DNA of 64,000 bases, from contig NZ_DASXVH010000049.1 of assembly GCF_036504375.1 (NCBI RefSeq), positions 21,031-85,030 on the forward strand. Reading direction: 5' to 3'. This DNA comes from Novimethylophilus sp036504375 (GTDB taxonomy: Bacteria; Pseudomonadota; Gammaproteobacteria; Burkholderiales; Methylophilaceae). Position numbers and translations under genes: made by a program. Below the pieces are notes generated by a model. It was not told the DNA's origin, ran no database searches, and worked only from the letters and a program-made list of their open reading frames with translations. This document shows, in pieces, positions 31,824-40,932 of this stretch (its first letter is position 1; each line of letters opens with the position of its first letter).

Positions 31824-33377
31824 ATGCGCCTGTTGCGGCTTGCCAGAATCTTCACTGTGACACTACGCCACGGGCTGGACGAATTCCTGCTCGGCCATGC
31901 CCGCTTCGATATTCTTAACCGGCTGATTAAAGCGCTGCTGTTCCGGCGCCAGCTAACCACGCCCCGCGGCGTGCGGCTCAGGCTCGCGCTGGAAAGCCTG
32001 GGCCCGATCTTCGTCAAGTTCGGCCAGATGCTTTCGACGCGGCGCGACCTGATTCCGCTGGACATCGCCGACGAGCTGGCCAAACTACAGGACCAGGTAC
32101 CGCCCTTCCCCGCTGAGAAAGTGCTGGAAGTCATTTTCCATGCCTACCAGAAAGTCCCGCACGAGATTTTTGCGGAGTTCGATCCGGTGCCCGTCGCCAG
32201 CGCCTCGGTGGCCCAGGTGCATTTCGCGACGCTGATGAACGGCACACCGGTCGCGGTGAAAATCCTGCGGCCGGGCATCCGGACCGTGATCGAAAACGAC
32301 CTCGCGCTGCTGGATGCCGCCGCGCTGCTGATGGAAAAGCTGTGGGCCGACGGCAAGCGGCTCAAGCCGCGCGAAGTGGTGGCCGAATTTTCCCGGCACG
32401 TCCACCAGGAGCTGGACCTGATGCTGGAAGCCGCCAATTGCAGCCAGCTGCGGCGCAATTTCATCGACAGCCCGCTGCTGCTGGTGCCGGAAGTGCACTG
32501 GGATTTCTGCCGCGAGCAGGTGATGGTGATGCAGCGCATGGATGGCCTCCCGGTAAGCCAGGTCGCCGCGCTGCGCGAACTGGGCGTGGACATTCCGCAA
32601 CTGGCGCGGCACGGCGTCGAAATCTTTTTTACCCAGGTATTCCGCGACGGCTTCTTTCATGCCGACATGCATCCGGGCAATATCCTGGTCGCGACCGACG
32701 GCCCGCATTTCGGCCGCTATATCGCGCTGGATTTCGGCATCATGGGCATGCTCTCCGATACCGACAAAAACTATCTGGCGCGCAATTTCGTCGCATTTTT
32801 CCGCCGCGACTACAAGGAAGTCGCCCGCGCCCATATCGAATCCGGCTGGGCGCCGGCCGATACGCCGGCGAACGAATTCGAATCCGCGATCCGCGCGGTG
32901 TGCGAACCGATTTTCGACAAGCCGCTGAAAGACATCTCCTTCGGCCGGGTATTGCTGCGGCTGTTCCAGACCTCGCGCCGTTTCGGCGTGGAGATTCAAC
33001 CCCAGCTGGTCATGCTGCAGAAAACCCTGCTCAATATCGAAGGCCTGGGCCGGGAACTCGACCCCGAACTGGACTTGTGGAGTACCGCCAAGCCTTACCT
33101 GGAGCGCTGGATGTCGGAACAGATGGGCTGGCGCGGCATGCTGGAGACTATGCGCGAGGAAGCGCCGTCGTGGGGCAAGCTGGTGCCGCAGCTACCCAGG
33201 CTGATGCATCGTTACCTGACCAGCACTATTGCCGGGGAGGCCAGCCAGCTGCGGCTCGTGCTGCTGGCGCAGGAACAGCGCGACCAGCGGCGCATGAGGG
33301 TAATTTTGGCCTTGCTGGCGGTCGTGCTCTTGCTGCAGCTGCTGCCGCTGGCCTGGATGCTGCTCACCGCTACCTAA
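31824..33377 (+). CDS. ubiB: ubiquinone biosynthesis protein kinase-like UbiB
   Basis: An ABC1/ADCK-family atypical kinase/ATPase of 517 residues needed for ubiquinone synthesis, probably extracting intermediates from the membrane. It shows the KxGQ motif (VKFGQMLSTRRDLIP), AS-rich SASVAQVHFA, and the HADMHPGNI catalytic loop with DFGIMGM. Two TM helices near the C-terminus (about 490-517) anchor it. Starts directly after the ubiJ stop; converges with the HDOD gene with four bases shared. Confidence 0.96.
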   Translation: MRLLRLARIFTVTLRHGLDEFLLGHARFDILNRLIKALLFRRQLTTPRGVRLRLALESLGPIFVKFGQMLSTRRDLIPLDIADELAKLQDQVPPFPAEKVLEVIFHAYQKVPHEIFAEFDPVPVASASVAQVHFATLMNGTPVAVKILRPGIRTVIENDLALLDAAALLMEKLWADGKRLKPREVVAEFSRHVHQELDLMLEAANCSQLRRNFIDSPLLLVPEVHWDFCREQVMVMQRMDGLPVSQVAALRELGVDIPQLARHGVEIFFTQVFRDGFFHADMHPGNILVATDGPHFGRYIALDFGIMGMLSDTDKNYLARNFVAFFRRDYKEVARAHIESGWAPADTPANEFESAIRAVCEPIFDKPLKDISFGRVLLRLFQTSRRFGVEIQPQLVMLQKTLLNIEGLGRELDPELDLWSTAKPYLERWMSEQMGWRGMLETMREEAPSWGKLVPQLPRLMHRYLTSTIAGEASQLRLVLLAQEQRDQRRMRVILALLAVVLLLQLLPLAWMLLTAT

Positions 33378-34210
33378 GCGTTGCCAGCCGGCGCGTCTCC
33401 CTTGGGCATCACCATCGTCTGCACGTCTTCCGGCTTCATGCGCAAGAGCTCGCCGATATCCCTGTAGTCGTCGGGAAGCGCTGCGTCCTCCCAGCCGTTT
33501 GCGGAATGCCGCACGAGATTGACCGCGAGCATGACATTCTTCACGCGCGGATGCTCGGCCTGGGCGGGGTCCATCATATCCTGCAGCAATTGCGGCAAAT
33601 GCCAGCCCACGGTCAGCGCGCGTTGCAGATCCATGCCCTTGAATCCCAGCACTTCCTCCTGCACCGCCGCGCTGCGCAGCGTCCGGTCGGCTTCCTGCAT
33701 GTGGCGGATTTTCAGCATGGGTTCGGGGTTGGATATCCACATCAGCATTTCGCCCAGATAGCACAGCAGTGCCGCAATATGTACCTCTTCGGCGTGCAGG
33801 TCGTGCAGCAGCAGTGCCCAGTCGAATGCGTAGCGCGCCGCCCGCTGCGCCTGGCGCACCGAGCGCAGCAACCTGACCAGCGCATCCAGGTGGTCCTGCA
33901 GCACATCTTCCACCACCGGCGTATGCGGCACGTTATCGAAAAAATTATCGAGGCCGATCATCATGATGGCCTGCTCCACCTGCACCAGATCGCGCAACTG
34001 GCTGCTGTGCTTGTGGTCCTGCAGGTAGCGCAGCAATTTGACGGTCATCAGCGGATCCTGCACCACCACGTTGGCGACGGCGCGCGCACCGAGGTCTTCT
34101 TCATGCTGCTTGAGACGCTCGATTTCGCGTGCGGTATGACGCAACACGGGGATTTCCGCGGCGGTGAGGAAAGCCAGCCATTGCTCCAGGGTCTGCGCTT
34201 GCTCAGCCAT
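33374..34210 (-). CDS. HDOD-domain protein
   Basis: A 278-residue signalling protein whose central region is an HDOD domain: AVANVVVQDPLMTVKLLRYLQ, VEQAIMMIGLDNFFD and EEVHIAALLCYLGEMLM. HDOD proteins lack the phosphodiesterase metal site and act as regulators in motility, stress or natural competence pathways. No output domain is fused. It is divergent from the symporter gene and convergent with ubiB; the target is unknown. Confidence 0.85.
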   Translation of the reverse strand: MAEQAQTLEQWLAFLTAAEIPVLRHTAREIERLKQHEEDLGARAVANVVVQDPLMTVKLLRYLQDHKHSSQLRDLVQVEQAIMMIGLDNFFDNVPHTPVVEDVLQDHLDALVRLLRSVRQAQRAARYAFDWALLLHDLHAEEVHIAALLCYLGEMLMWISNPEPMLKIRHMQEADRTLRSAAVQEEVLGFKGMDLQRALTVGWHLPQLLQDMMDPAQAEHPRVKNVMLAVNLVRHSANGWEDAALPDDYRDIGELLRMKPEDVQTMVMPKGDAPAGNA

Positions 34211-34320
34211 CTTTCCTCCTTGCTTCCTTAAAATTCTTTTAAATGATTGTACCTAATGGCGGCAGTCATTTCCAAATTGTTAGAATAGCGCCAACTCAAG
34301 TTCATCCTGAAAGGAATATC

Positions 34321-35808
34321 GTGCTGCTCTGGTTCGTCATCGCCTATTGGATCGTCTCTGTCGGCATCGGCCTGTGGGCTGCCAGCCGCGTCCATACCAC
34401 CAAGGATTTCGCCATCGCCGGCCGCCACCTGCCGTTCTACATGGTGACCGCCACCGTGTTCGCTACTTGGTTCGGCTCGGAAACCGTGCTCGGCATCCCC
34501 GCCACCTTCCTGCAGGAAGGCCTGCACGGCGTGGTGGCCGACCCGTTCGGCTCTTCGTTATGCCTGATCCTGGTCGGCCTGTTTTTCGCCGCGCCCTTGT
34601 ACCGGATGAATTTGCTGACCATAGGCGATTTCTACAAGAAACGCTTCGGGCGCAAGGTGGAAGTGCTCACCACCATCGCCATCGTCATTTCCTACCTGGG
34701 CTGGGTGGGCGCGCAGATTACCGCACTGGGCCTGGTGTTCAACGTCGTGTCCGGCGGCGAGATCAGCAGGATCGCCGGCATGACGATAGGTTCCGGCACC
34801 ATCCTGATCTACACGCTGTTCGGCGGCATGTGGGCCATCGCGATCACCGACCTGCTGCAGATGATCATCATCTGCATCGGCATGCTTTACATCGGCGGCG
34901 AAGTCAGCGGCATGGTGGGCGGCGTCGGAACAGTGGTGGAACACGCGCGCCAGGCCGGGAAATTCGCATTCTGGCCCGCGCCCGACCTCAAGGAAATCAT
35001 CGCCTTTGCCGCCGCCTGGATGACCATGATGTTCGGCTCGATCCCGCAACAGGACGTATTCCAGCGCGTGCAATCCTCGAAAACGGTAAAAATCGCGATC
35101 TGGGGCTCGGTACTGGGCGGCTGCCTGTACTTTGTGTTCGCCTTCGTCCCGATGTTCCTCGCCTATTCCGCGACGATGATCGACCCCAAGATGGTGGCCG
35201 GATTGATTGAAACAGATCCGCAGATGATCCTGCCCAACCTGGTGCTGAACCACGCACCGCTGTTTGCCCAGATCATGTTCTTCGGCGCGCTGCTGTCCGC
35301 GATCAAGAGCTGCGCCTCGGCGACGCTGCTGGCACCTTCGGTCACCTTCACCGAAAACATCCTGAAGCCGATGATGGGCAGGATGAGCGACCACAAACTG
35401 CTGCGCCTGATGCGTATCGTGACACTCAGCTTTACGGTGCTGGTCACGCTGTATGCGATGAACTCCAAGCTGAGTATTTTCAAGATGGTGGAAAACGCCT
35501 ACCAGATCACGCTGGTGATGGCCTTCGTGCCGCTGGCCTGCGGTGTATACTGGAAGCGCGCCACCAACCAGGGCGCGTTGCTGGCGATCTTTCTGGGACT
35601 CTCGACCTGGCTCGCGATGTTGCTTGTCGGCCCGGAAGATCCTTTCCTGCCGGCGCAGTTCGCCGGCTTGATCGCCAGTGCGCTGGGGATGATCGTGGGC
35701 TCGCTGCTGCCGACCTACTTCGGCCATGAAGCACAGGTCGAGGAGCCGAGTTATCTGCATGCCCATGCGGCGCATGGGCATCCGCCACAGCCGCGTCATG
35801 AGCCCTGA
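34321..35808 (+). CDS. sodium:solute symporter (SSS family)
   Basis: A membrane transporter of 495 residues with about 13 TM helices and the LeuT-type core of the SSS family. It resembles the proline/pantothenate/unknown-solute branch; GWVGAQITALG and MFGSIPQQDVFQR are visible landmarks. The C-terminus ends in a His-rich tail (HAHAAHGHPPQPRHEP). The GTG at 34321 is chosen because AAAGGA lies six bases upstream. Only 25 bases separate it from potA, so it may share the polyamine transporter's transcript and take up a related solute. Confidence 0.85.
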   Translation: MLLWFVIAYWIVSVGIGLWAASRVHTTKDFAIAGRHLPFYMVTATVFATWFGSETVLGIPATFLQEGLHGVVADPFGSSLCLILVGLFFAAPLYRMNLLTIGDFYKKRFGRKVEVLTTIAIVISYLGWVGAQITALGLVFNVVSGGEISRIAGMTIGSGTILIYTLFGGMWAIAITDLLQMIIICIGMLYIGGEVSGMVGGVGTVVEHARQAGKFAFWPAPDLKEIIAFAAAWMTMMFGSIPQQDVFQRVQSSKTVKIAIWGSVLGGCLYFVFAFVPMFLAYSATMIDPKMVAGLIETDPQMILPNLVLNHAPLFAQIMFFGALLSAIKSCASATLLAPSVTFTENILKPMMGRMSDHKLLRLMRIVTLSFTVLVTLYAMNSKLSIFKMVENAYQITLVMAFVPLACGVYWKRATNQGALLAIFLGLSTWLAMLLVGPEDPFLPAQFAGLIASALGMIVGSLLPTYFGHEAQVEEPSYLHAHAAHGHPPQPRHEP

Positions 35809-35833
35809 CTGCTGAGCCCGGAAGGGAGCACCG

Positions 35834-36919
35834 ATGGCACTCCTGGAACTGCGTAACGTCACCCGCCGCTTCGGCGATTTTGTCGCGGTAGACAACGTCA
35901 GTCTGGCCATCGAGGCGGGCGAGTTCTTCACCCTGCTGGGCCCTTCCGGCAGCGGCAAAACCACCATCCTGCGCATGATCGCCGGCTTCGATCTGCCCGA
36001 TGCCGGGCAGATCCTGCTCGACGGCCGCGACCTCGCCGACACGCCGGCGGAGAATCGCCCGGTGCACACGGTGTTCCAGAGTTACGCACTGTTTCCGCAC
36101 CTCTCCGTCGCGGACAACGTCGCCTTCCCGCTGCGCATGGCGCACCGGCCCAGCGAGGAAATCCAGCGCCGCACGCAGCAGGCGCTGCAACAGGTGCGCC
36201 TGCCCGGCAAGGCAGCGGCCTATCCGCACCAGCTATCCGGCGGCGAGAAGCAACGCGTGGCGCTGGCGCGCGGGCTCATCAACCGGCCGCGCCTGCTGCT
36301 GCTGGACGAATCGCTGGGGGCGCTGGATGCCAAGCTGCGTGAAGAGATGCAGGTCGAACTGATCGGCCTGCAACGCGAACTCGGCATCACCTTCGTGTTC
36401 GTCACCCACGCCCAGGACGAAGCGCTGGCGCTGTCGCATCGCATTGCGGTGATGAACCGCGGCCGCGTCGAACAGCTGGACGAGCCGGACAAGCTGTACG
36501 GCTTTCCCCGCAACCGCTTCGTCGCCGACTTCATCGGCAACATCAATATGCTGGACGCACAGGTGCTGGAAAATACCCACGGCCATTTGCAACTCGGCAT
36601 CGACGGCCTGGGCGAAGTGCTGGCGCCGTCCATGCCGGGCCCGATGGCGGGCGGCCATGGCCTGCTGGCCTTGCGCCCGGAACAGGTGCGCATCGTCGCC
36701 GGCAGCGAGGACATCGACCTGAAAAACCGCTTCAGCGGCCAGGTGCGCGAACTCCTCTACCACGGCGATGTCACTATCTACACCGTCGCGCTGGCCAACG
36801 GCGCGCTGTTCAAGGCGCTGCGCCCGAATTCGACGCCCGGCCGCGCCACCTTCTTCGAGGTGGGCGATGCGGTGACGGTCGCCTGGCGCCACGATGCCGG
36901 AGTGTTTCTGCATGACTAG
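35834..36919 (+). CDS. potA: spermidine/putrescine ABC transporter ATPase
   Basis: The ATP-hydrolysing subunit (361 residues). Walker A is GPSGSGKTT, the Q-loop VFQSYALFPHL, the signature LSGGEKQRVALARG and Walker B LLLDESLGALD. The C-terminal TOBE domain (about residues 285-360) is present as in PotA. The start follows GGAAGGGAG. It overlaps potB by eight bases. Confidence 0.93.
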   Translation: MALLELRNVTRRFGDFVAVDNVSLAIEAGEFFTLLGPSGSGKTTILRMIAGFDLPDAGQILLDGRDLADTPAENRPVHTVFQSYALFPHLSVADNVAFPLRMAHRPSEEIQRRTQQALQQVRLPGKAAAYPHQLSGGEKQRVALARGLINRPRLLLLDESLGALDAKLREEMQVELIGLQRELGITFVFVTHAQDEALALSHRIAVMNRGRVEQLDEPDKLYGFPRNRFVADFIGNINMLDAQVLENTHGHLQLGIDGLGEVLAPSMPGPMAGGHGLLALRPEQVRIVAGSEDIDLKNRFSGQVRELLYHGDVTIYTVALANGALFKALRPNSTPGRATFFEVGDAVTVAWRHDAGVFLHD

Positions 36920-37814
36920 GCCAACAATCTCCAGGGCACACCTCGTCAAATGGCTGGTAAGCAGCCCGCCGCTGCTGTTTCTGCTGCTGTTCTTCGTCGC
37001 CCCCGGCATCATCATGGTGGTGGCGTCGTTCCGCTATCCGGGCGAGTTCGGCGGGCTGGCGGCGCTCTATTCCCCCACCCCGAACCTCCCGTCCGGACTG
37101 ACGGCGGAGGCCTACCGCTTCTTTTTCAGCGACCCCATCTACGCCGAAATCTTCGTCAAATCGTTCGCCGTCGCCCTCGCCACCACCTTCATCTGCCTGC
37201 TGATGGCCTACCCGCTGGCGCTGTTGATGGCGCGCAGCCCGAAAAGGCAGCGCGACCTGATGGTGCTCTTGGTGATCATGCCGTTTGCCAGCAACTTTCT
37301 GATTCGCGCCTATGCCTGGATGATCATCCTCGGGCCGCAGTCGGCGCTCAGCCGGCTCACCAACGATTTTCTGCTGCTGTTCCATGCGGGACCAGTGCCG
37401 CTGCTGTTCTCGCCGGTCGCGGTGCTAGTGGGCATGGTGTACGTGCACCTGCCGTTCATGATCCTGCCGCTCTACACCAACCTGGAACGCCACGACCCGC
37501 TGCTGCTCGACGCCGCGCAGGATCTCGGCGCGAGCGCCTGGCAACGCTTCTGGCGCGTCACCTTTCCGCTCTCGCTACCCGGCATTTTCGCCGGCAGCGC
37601 GCTGGTGTTCATCCCGGCGCTGGGGGTGTTCGCCATTCCCGACATCCTGGGCGGCACGCACGACATGCTGATCGGCAACCTGATCAAGGAGCAGTTTCTC
37701 GGCACTCGCGACTGGCCGTTCGGCTCGGCGCTGTCCATCCTGCTGACCGTTGCCGCGCTGGCCTGGGCCGGGCTGGCGGCAGGGCTGGCCCGGCGCTGGA
37801 GGCACTATGCATAG
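36912..37814 (+). CDS. potB: spermidine/putrescine ABC transporter permease
   Basis: An inner-membrane permease of 300 residues with six TM helices and the EAA loop DAAQDLGASAWQRFWRVTFPLSLPG, cited here by its core DLGASAWQRFW. The ATG at 36912 overlaps the potA stop (ATGACTAG). An upstream in-frame ATG exists inside potA but would add residues that the family lacks. Confidence 0.93.
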   Translation: MTRPTISRAHLVKWLVSSPPLLFLLLFFVAPGIIMVVASFRYPGEFGGLAALYSPTPNLPSGLTAEAYRFFFSDPIYAEIFVKSFAVALATTFICLLMAYPLALLMARSPKRQRDLMVLLVIMPFASNFLIRAYAWMIILGPQSALSRLTNDFLLLFHAGPVPLLFSPVAVLVGMVYVHLPFMILPLYTNLERHDPLLLDAAQDLGASAWQRFWRVTFPLSLPGIFAGSALVFIPALGVFAIPDILGGTHDMLIGNLIKEQFLGTRDWPFGSALSILLTVAALAWAGLAAGLARRWRHYA

Positions 37815-38586
37815 AAGCCCCGCACTGTGGACGGCAGCGATCCTGACCTATCTGTTTCTGTACCTGCCACTGGTGATCGTCGTCGCCTACTCCTTCAACG
37901 ATTCGCGCCTCAATGCCGAGTGGGTGGGCTTTACCTGGCACTGGTACCGGGTGCTGCTGCAGGATGCCGGCATGCTGCGCGCGGCGGCCAACTCGCTGTT
38001 CATCGCCTTCGTCGCCAGCAGCGCGGCGACCGTGCTCGGCACCATGGCCGGCATCGCCATGCAGCGCTACCGGCTCAGGCTGCTGCCGATCATGGTGCTG
38101 TCGCCGGTGGCGATGCCGGAAATCCTGCTCGGCGTGTCGCTGCTGCTGTTCTTCATCCAGGTGCTCAACCTCACGCTCGGCATGCTGTCGGTCATCATCG
38201 CCCACATCACCTTCTGCATCGGCTTCGTCGCCGTCATCGTGCGCGCCAGGCTGGTCGGCATGGACGAGAGCATCTTTGAGGCCGCGCGCGACTTGGGCGC
38301 CACGCCCTGGCAGGCCTTCCGCCACGTCACCCTGCCGCTGATCCTGCCGGCGGTGATCGCCGGTTTCCTGATGAGTTTTACCTTGTCGCTGGACGACTTC
38401 GTCATCACCTTCTTCACCGCTGGCGTGGGCGTCTCCACGCTGCCGCTGCAAATCTATTCGATGATCAAGATCGCCGTCACCCCCGAGGTGAACGCCGTCT
38501 CCACGCTGCTCATGCTGCTGACGCTGACCCTGCTGCTGCTCGCCTCCCGCATCGCCCCGGACGTCCTGAAAGGAAGAGCCGTATGA
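37807..38586 (+). CDS. potC: spermidine/putrescine ABC transporter permease
   Basis: Second permease subunit, 259 residues, six TM helices. The EAA loop core is DLGATPWQAFRHVTLP and the N-terminal YSFNDSRLNAEWVGF is typical of PotC/PotI. It overlaps potB by eight bases (ATGCATAG) and potD by four (ATGA), so the four pot genes are tightly coupled. Confidence 0.93.
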   Translation: MHRSPALWTAAILTYLFLYLPLVIVVAYSFNDSRLNAEWVGFTWHWYRVLLQDAGMLRAAANSLFIAFVASSAATVLGTMAGIAMQRYRLRLLPIMVLSPVAMPEILLGVSLLLFFIQVLNLTLGMLSVIIAHITFCIGFVAVIVRARLVGMDESIFEAARDLGATPWQAFRHVTLPLILPAVIAGFLMSFTLSLDDFVITFFTAGVGVSTLPLQIYSMIKIAVTPEVNAVSTLLMLLTLTLLLLASRIAPDVLKGRAV

Positions 38587-39641
38587 AAAAACTGATCGCA
38601 CTGCTGCTGTTGATGGCCATGGCTCAAGTGCAAGCCGCGGACGAACTGCATCTGTACAACTGGAACAACTACATCGCCGACGAGACGGTGCAGCGCTTCG
38701 AAGCCAGTTGTAAATGCAAGCTGGTGCAGGACTATTATTCCGACAACGAGGAAATGCTGGCCAAGCTGGCCGCCGGCGCCACCGGCTACGACCTGATCGT
38801 GCCCACCGGCAACGCGGTGGAGGCGCTGATCAAGTCCCAGGCGCTGCGTCCGCTCGACAAGGCACAACTGCCCAATTTCAAGAACATCAAGCCCGACTAC
38901 CTCAACGCCTTCTTCGACCCCGGCAACCGCTACTCGGTGCCGTACGCCTACACCGTCACGCTGATCGGCTACAACGTCGAGAAAATGCGCGAGCTCAACC
39001 TGCCCACCGACACCTGGGCGGTGATCTTCGAGCCCAAATATTTGCAGAAGGTGAAGGGCCGCGTCACGGTGCTGGATTCGCAGCGCGAACTGCTGGCCGC
39101 GGCGCTGAAATACCTGGGCTACTCCGTCAACGACACCGATGAAAAACACTGGCAGCAGGCGCGCGACCTCATCCTGCGCGCCAAGCCCTACTGGGCCGCG
39201 TTCAATGCCTCCAGCTACATCAAGGAACTCACCGTCGGCAACATCTGGCTCGCCCACGGCTATTCCAGCGACATGTTCCAGGCGCAGCAGGATGCGCAGC
39301 GCGCCCAGCGCGCCTTCACCATCGGCTACACCACGCCGAAGGAAGGCGCCGTGCTGGCACTCGATTCCATGGTGCTGCACAAATCCGGACGCCGCCCCGA
39401 TCTCGCCCATCAATTCATCAACTTCATGCTGGACGGCAAGAACGCCGCCGAACTCACCAACCTGATCGGCTCCGGCAACCCCAATGGTGCCGCCCGACGC
39501 TACATCAACCCCGCGATCACCGCCAACACCTCGGTGTTCCCCGATGCCGAGCATTTGAAACGGCTGGAAATGCTGCGCGACCTCGACCGCAACCAGCGCC
39601 GGGTGCTGGCCAGGATCTGGACGGAGATCAAGCTGCGCTGA
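38583..39641 (+). CDS. potD: polyamine-binding periplasmic protein
   Basis: The solute receptor, 352 residues, with a signal peptide (MKKLIALLLLMAMAQVQA). The mature start ELHLYNWNNYIADETV is the conserved PotD/PotF motif and the body has the two-lobed spermidine-binding fold (DYYSDNEEMLAKL, GYDLIVPTG). Whether putrescine or spermidine is preferred cannot be told. Confidence 0.93.
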   Translation: MKKLIALLLLMAMAQVQAADELHLYNWNNYIADETVQRFEASCKCKLVQDYYSDNEEMLAKLAAGATGYDLIVPTGNAVEALIKSQALRPLDKAQLPNFKNIKPDYLNAFFDPGNRYSVPYAYTVTLIGYNVEKMRELNLPTDTWAVIFEPKYLQKVKGRVTVLDSQRELLAAALKYLGYSVNDTDEKHWQQARDLILRAKPYWAAFNASSYIKELTVGNIWLAHGYSSDMFQAQQDAQRAQRAFTIGYTTPKEGAVLALDSMVLHKSGRRPDLAHQFINFMLDGKNAAELTNLIGSGNPNGAARRYINPAITANTSVFPDAEHLKRLEMLRDLDRNQRRVLARIWTEIKLR

Positions 39642-39643
39642 GC

Positions 39644-40027
39644 ATGCCGTATTCTTTGCTGGCCGATGCCGTCCTGCTGTTGCACCTGGGATTCATCCTG
39701 TTTGTCGCGTTCGGCGGATTCGCCGTGCTGCGCCGGCCGCGGCTGGCCTGGCTGCATCTGCCGGCGGTACTGTGGGGCATCTGGATCGAGTACGCCGGCT
39801 GGATCTGCCCGCTGACCCCGCTGGAGAACCAGTGGCGCCGGATGGGCGGGGAAACGGGCTATGGCAGCGATTTCATCGGACATTACCTGACTGCGATGAT
39901 CTACCCGCAAGGGCTGACCCGTAGCGCGCAGATCGTGCTCGGTACGTTGGTGCTGGCGGTCAATGCAGCTGTCTACTGGCGGCTGTGGCGGCGCAGGCAA
40001 GCGGGACGCGCTAAAGCGCACCCTTAA
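39644..40027 (+). CDS. DUF2784 membrane protein
   Basis: A 127-residue inner-membrane protein with three or four TM helices and the DUF2784 landmarks LLADAVLLLHLGFILFV, WIEYAGWICPLTPLEN and GGETGYGSDFI. It starts two bases after the potD stop and so is the last gene of that operon. Function unknown. Confidence 0.85.
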   Translation: MPYSLLADAVLLLHLGFILFVAFGGFAVLRRPRLAWLHLPAVLWGIWIEYAGWICPLTPLENQWRRMGGETGYGSDFIGHYLTAMIYPQGLTRSAQIVLGTLVLAVNAAVYWRLWRRRQAGRAKAHP

Positions 40028-40056
40028 TTCAGACCTTAGCCCTCAGAGGTACCAAC

Positions 40057-40824
40057 TTGACAGACTTCGCACAGGGATTCTTATCCGAGCCATTTGATGA
40101 AGTTCGTAGCGCCGTTCGAAACCAGTATGCGAACTGGCGAGACGTACTCATGAGTCTCAATGAACAATGCGTGGCTACGCAACACGAACTTCGTGTCAAT
40201 GTCGACATGCCAAGAGAATTACTTGGCGGCACACTGTTCGCGCGCACACTTGCCTCGTCACAGGCTGCCGTCATCCTGCTAGAGCACGGCCTCCCAGCTC
40301 AAGCTAAGGCCGTTTTAAGATCAGCGCTTGAATCGCTATTCGCCCTTGCCGCGATTGAAGCGAAGCCCGAGTTAGCTCTGCCGCTTGCGCAGAGCCAGGA
40401 AGCCAACAAGCGGTCGATGGCAGACAAGATGCTTCAATGGAGAAGCCCAGAGTTAAAGGCTTCTCTCTCGGCGCAGGTTAGCGAGGCAGAGTTGCGCGAA
40501 ATGGCGTCAAACCGAACACGTGACTTCAATACCGCACAACTCGCCGAGGCCGCGGGAATGATGGATTGGTACCTCAGCATGTATGCCCTGCTTAGCTTTC
40601 CAGCACACGCTAACGTCTCAGATCTCGTTGCTCACCTCGTTACCGACGATCAAGGAAACATAACGGAACTCAAGAACGAGCCAGAGGTGGAAGGCCAAGA
40701 GTCTGTCTGGGCCTTTGCCATTGAGATACAGATGCGAGCCGCGAGAGCCGTTGGCGGAATCTTCGGCATCAACACCGTAGACTTACAAACCTATGCAAAG
40801 ACACTTAATGGTCTTGTTGCGTAA
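40057..40824 (+). CDS. DUF5677-like protein of foreign composition
   Basis: A 255-residue soluble helical protein. The segment ILLEHGLPAQAKAVLRSALESL resembles the DUF5677 family core (cited from LLEHGLPAQAKAVLRSALE). The start is TTG at 40057 with AGAGGT upstream. Its codons are clearly more AT-rich than those of neighbours on both sides (for example TTATCC, CGTAGC, ACTCATG stretches), which suggests a recent arrival by transfer. DUF5677 genes are found mostly in accessory regions; no partner gene is adjacent. Confidence 0.7.
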   Translation: MTDFAQGFLSEPFDEVRSAVRNQYANWRDVLMSLNEQCVATQHELRVNVDMPRELLGGTLFARTLASSQAAVILLEHGLPAQAKAVLRSALESLFALAAIEAKPELALPLAQSQEANKRSMADKMLQWRSPELKASLSAQVSEAELREMASNRTRDFNTAQLAEAAGMMDWYLSMYALLSFPAHANVSDLVAHLVTDDQGNITELKNEPEVEGQESVWAFAIEIQMRAARAVGGIFGINTVDLQTYAKTLNGLVA

Positions 40825-40932
40825 GCCAAGGGATAAACCTCCGGTCAACCGGACTGCCCAACGGCTACGACGTTGCGTCCCCTCCGCGCTGCGTACTCCA
40901 GCATCCGGTTTGAAACCCGCTTGGTTGTGAAT

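Noticed and set aside
32342..34231. 629-codon plus-strand frame overlapping ubiB and the HDOD gene
   Set aside because: It is out of frame with ubiB and antisense to the HDOD gene; both of those have intact family motifs.
34558..36069. 503-codon minus-strand frame opposite the symporter and potA
   Set aside because: Runs across two well-supported plus-strand genes and their junction, with low-complexity His/Gln/Arg-rich translation typical of antisense frames in GC-rich DNA.
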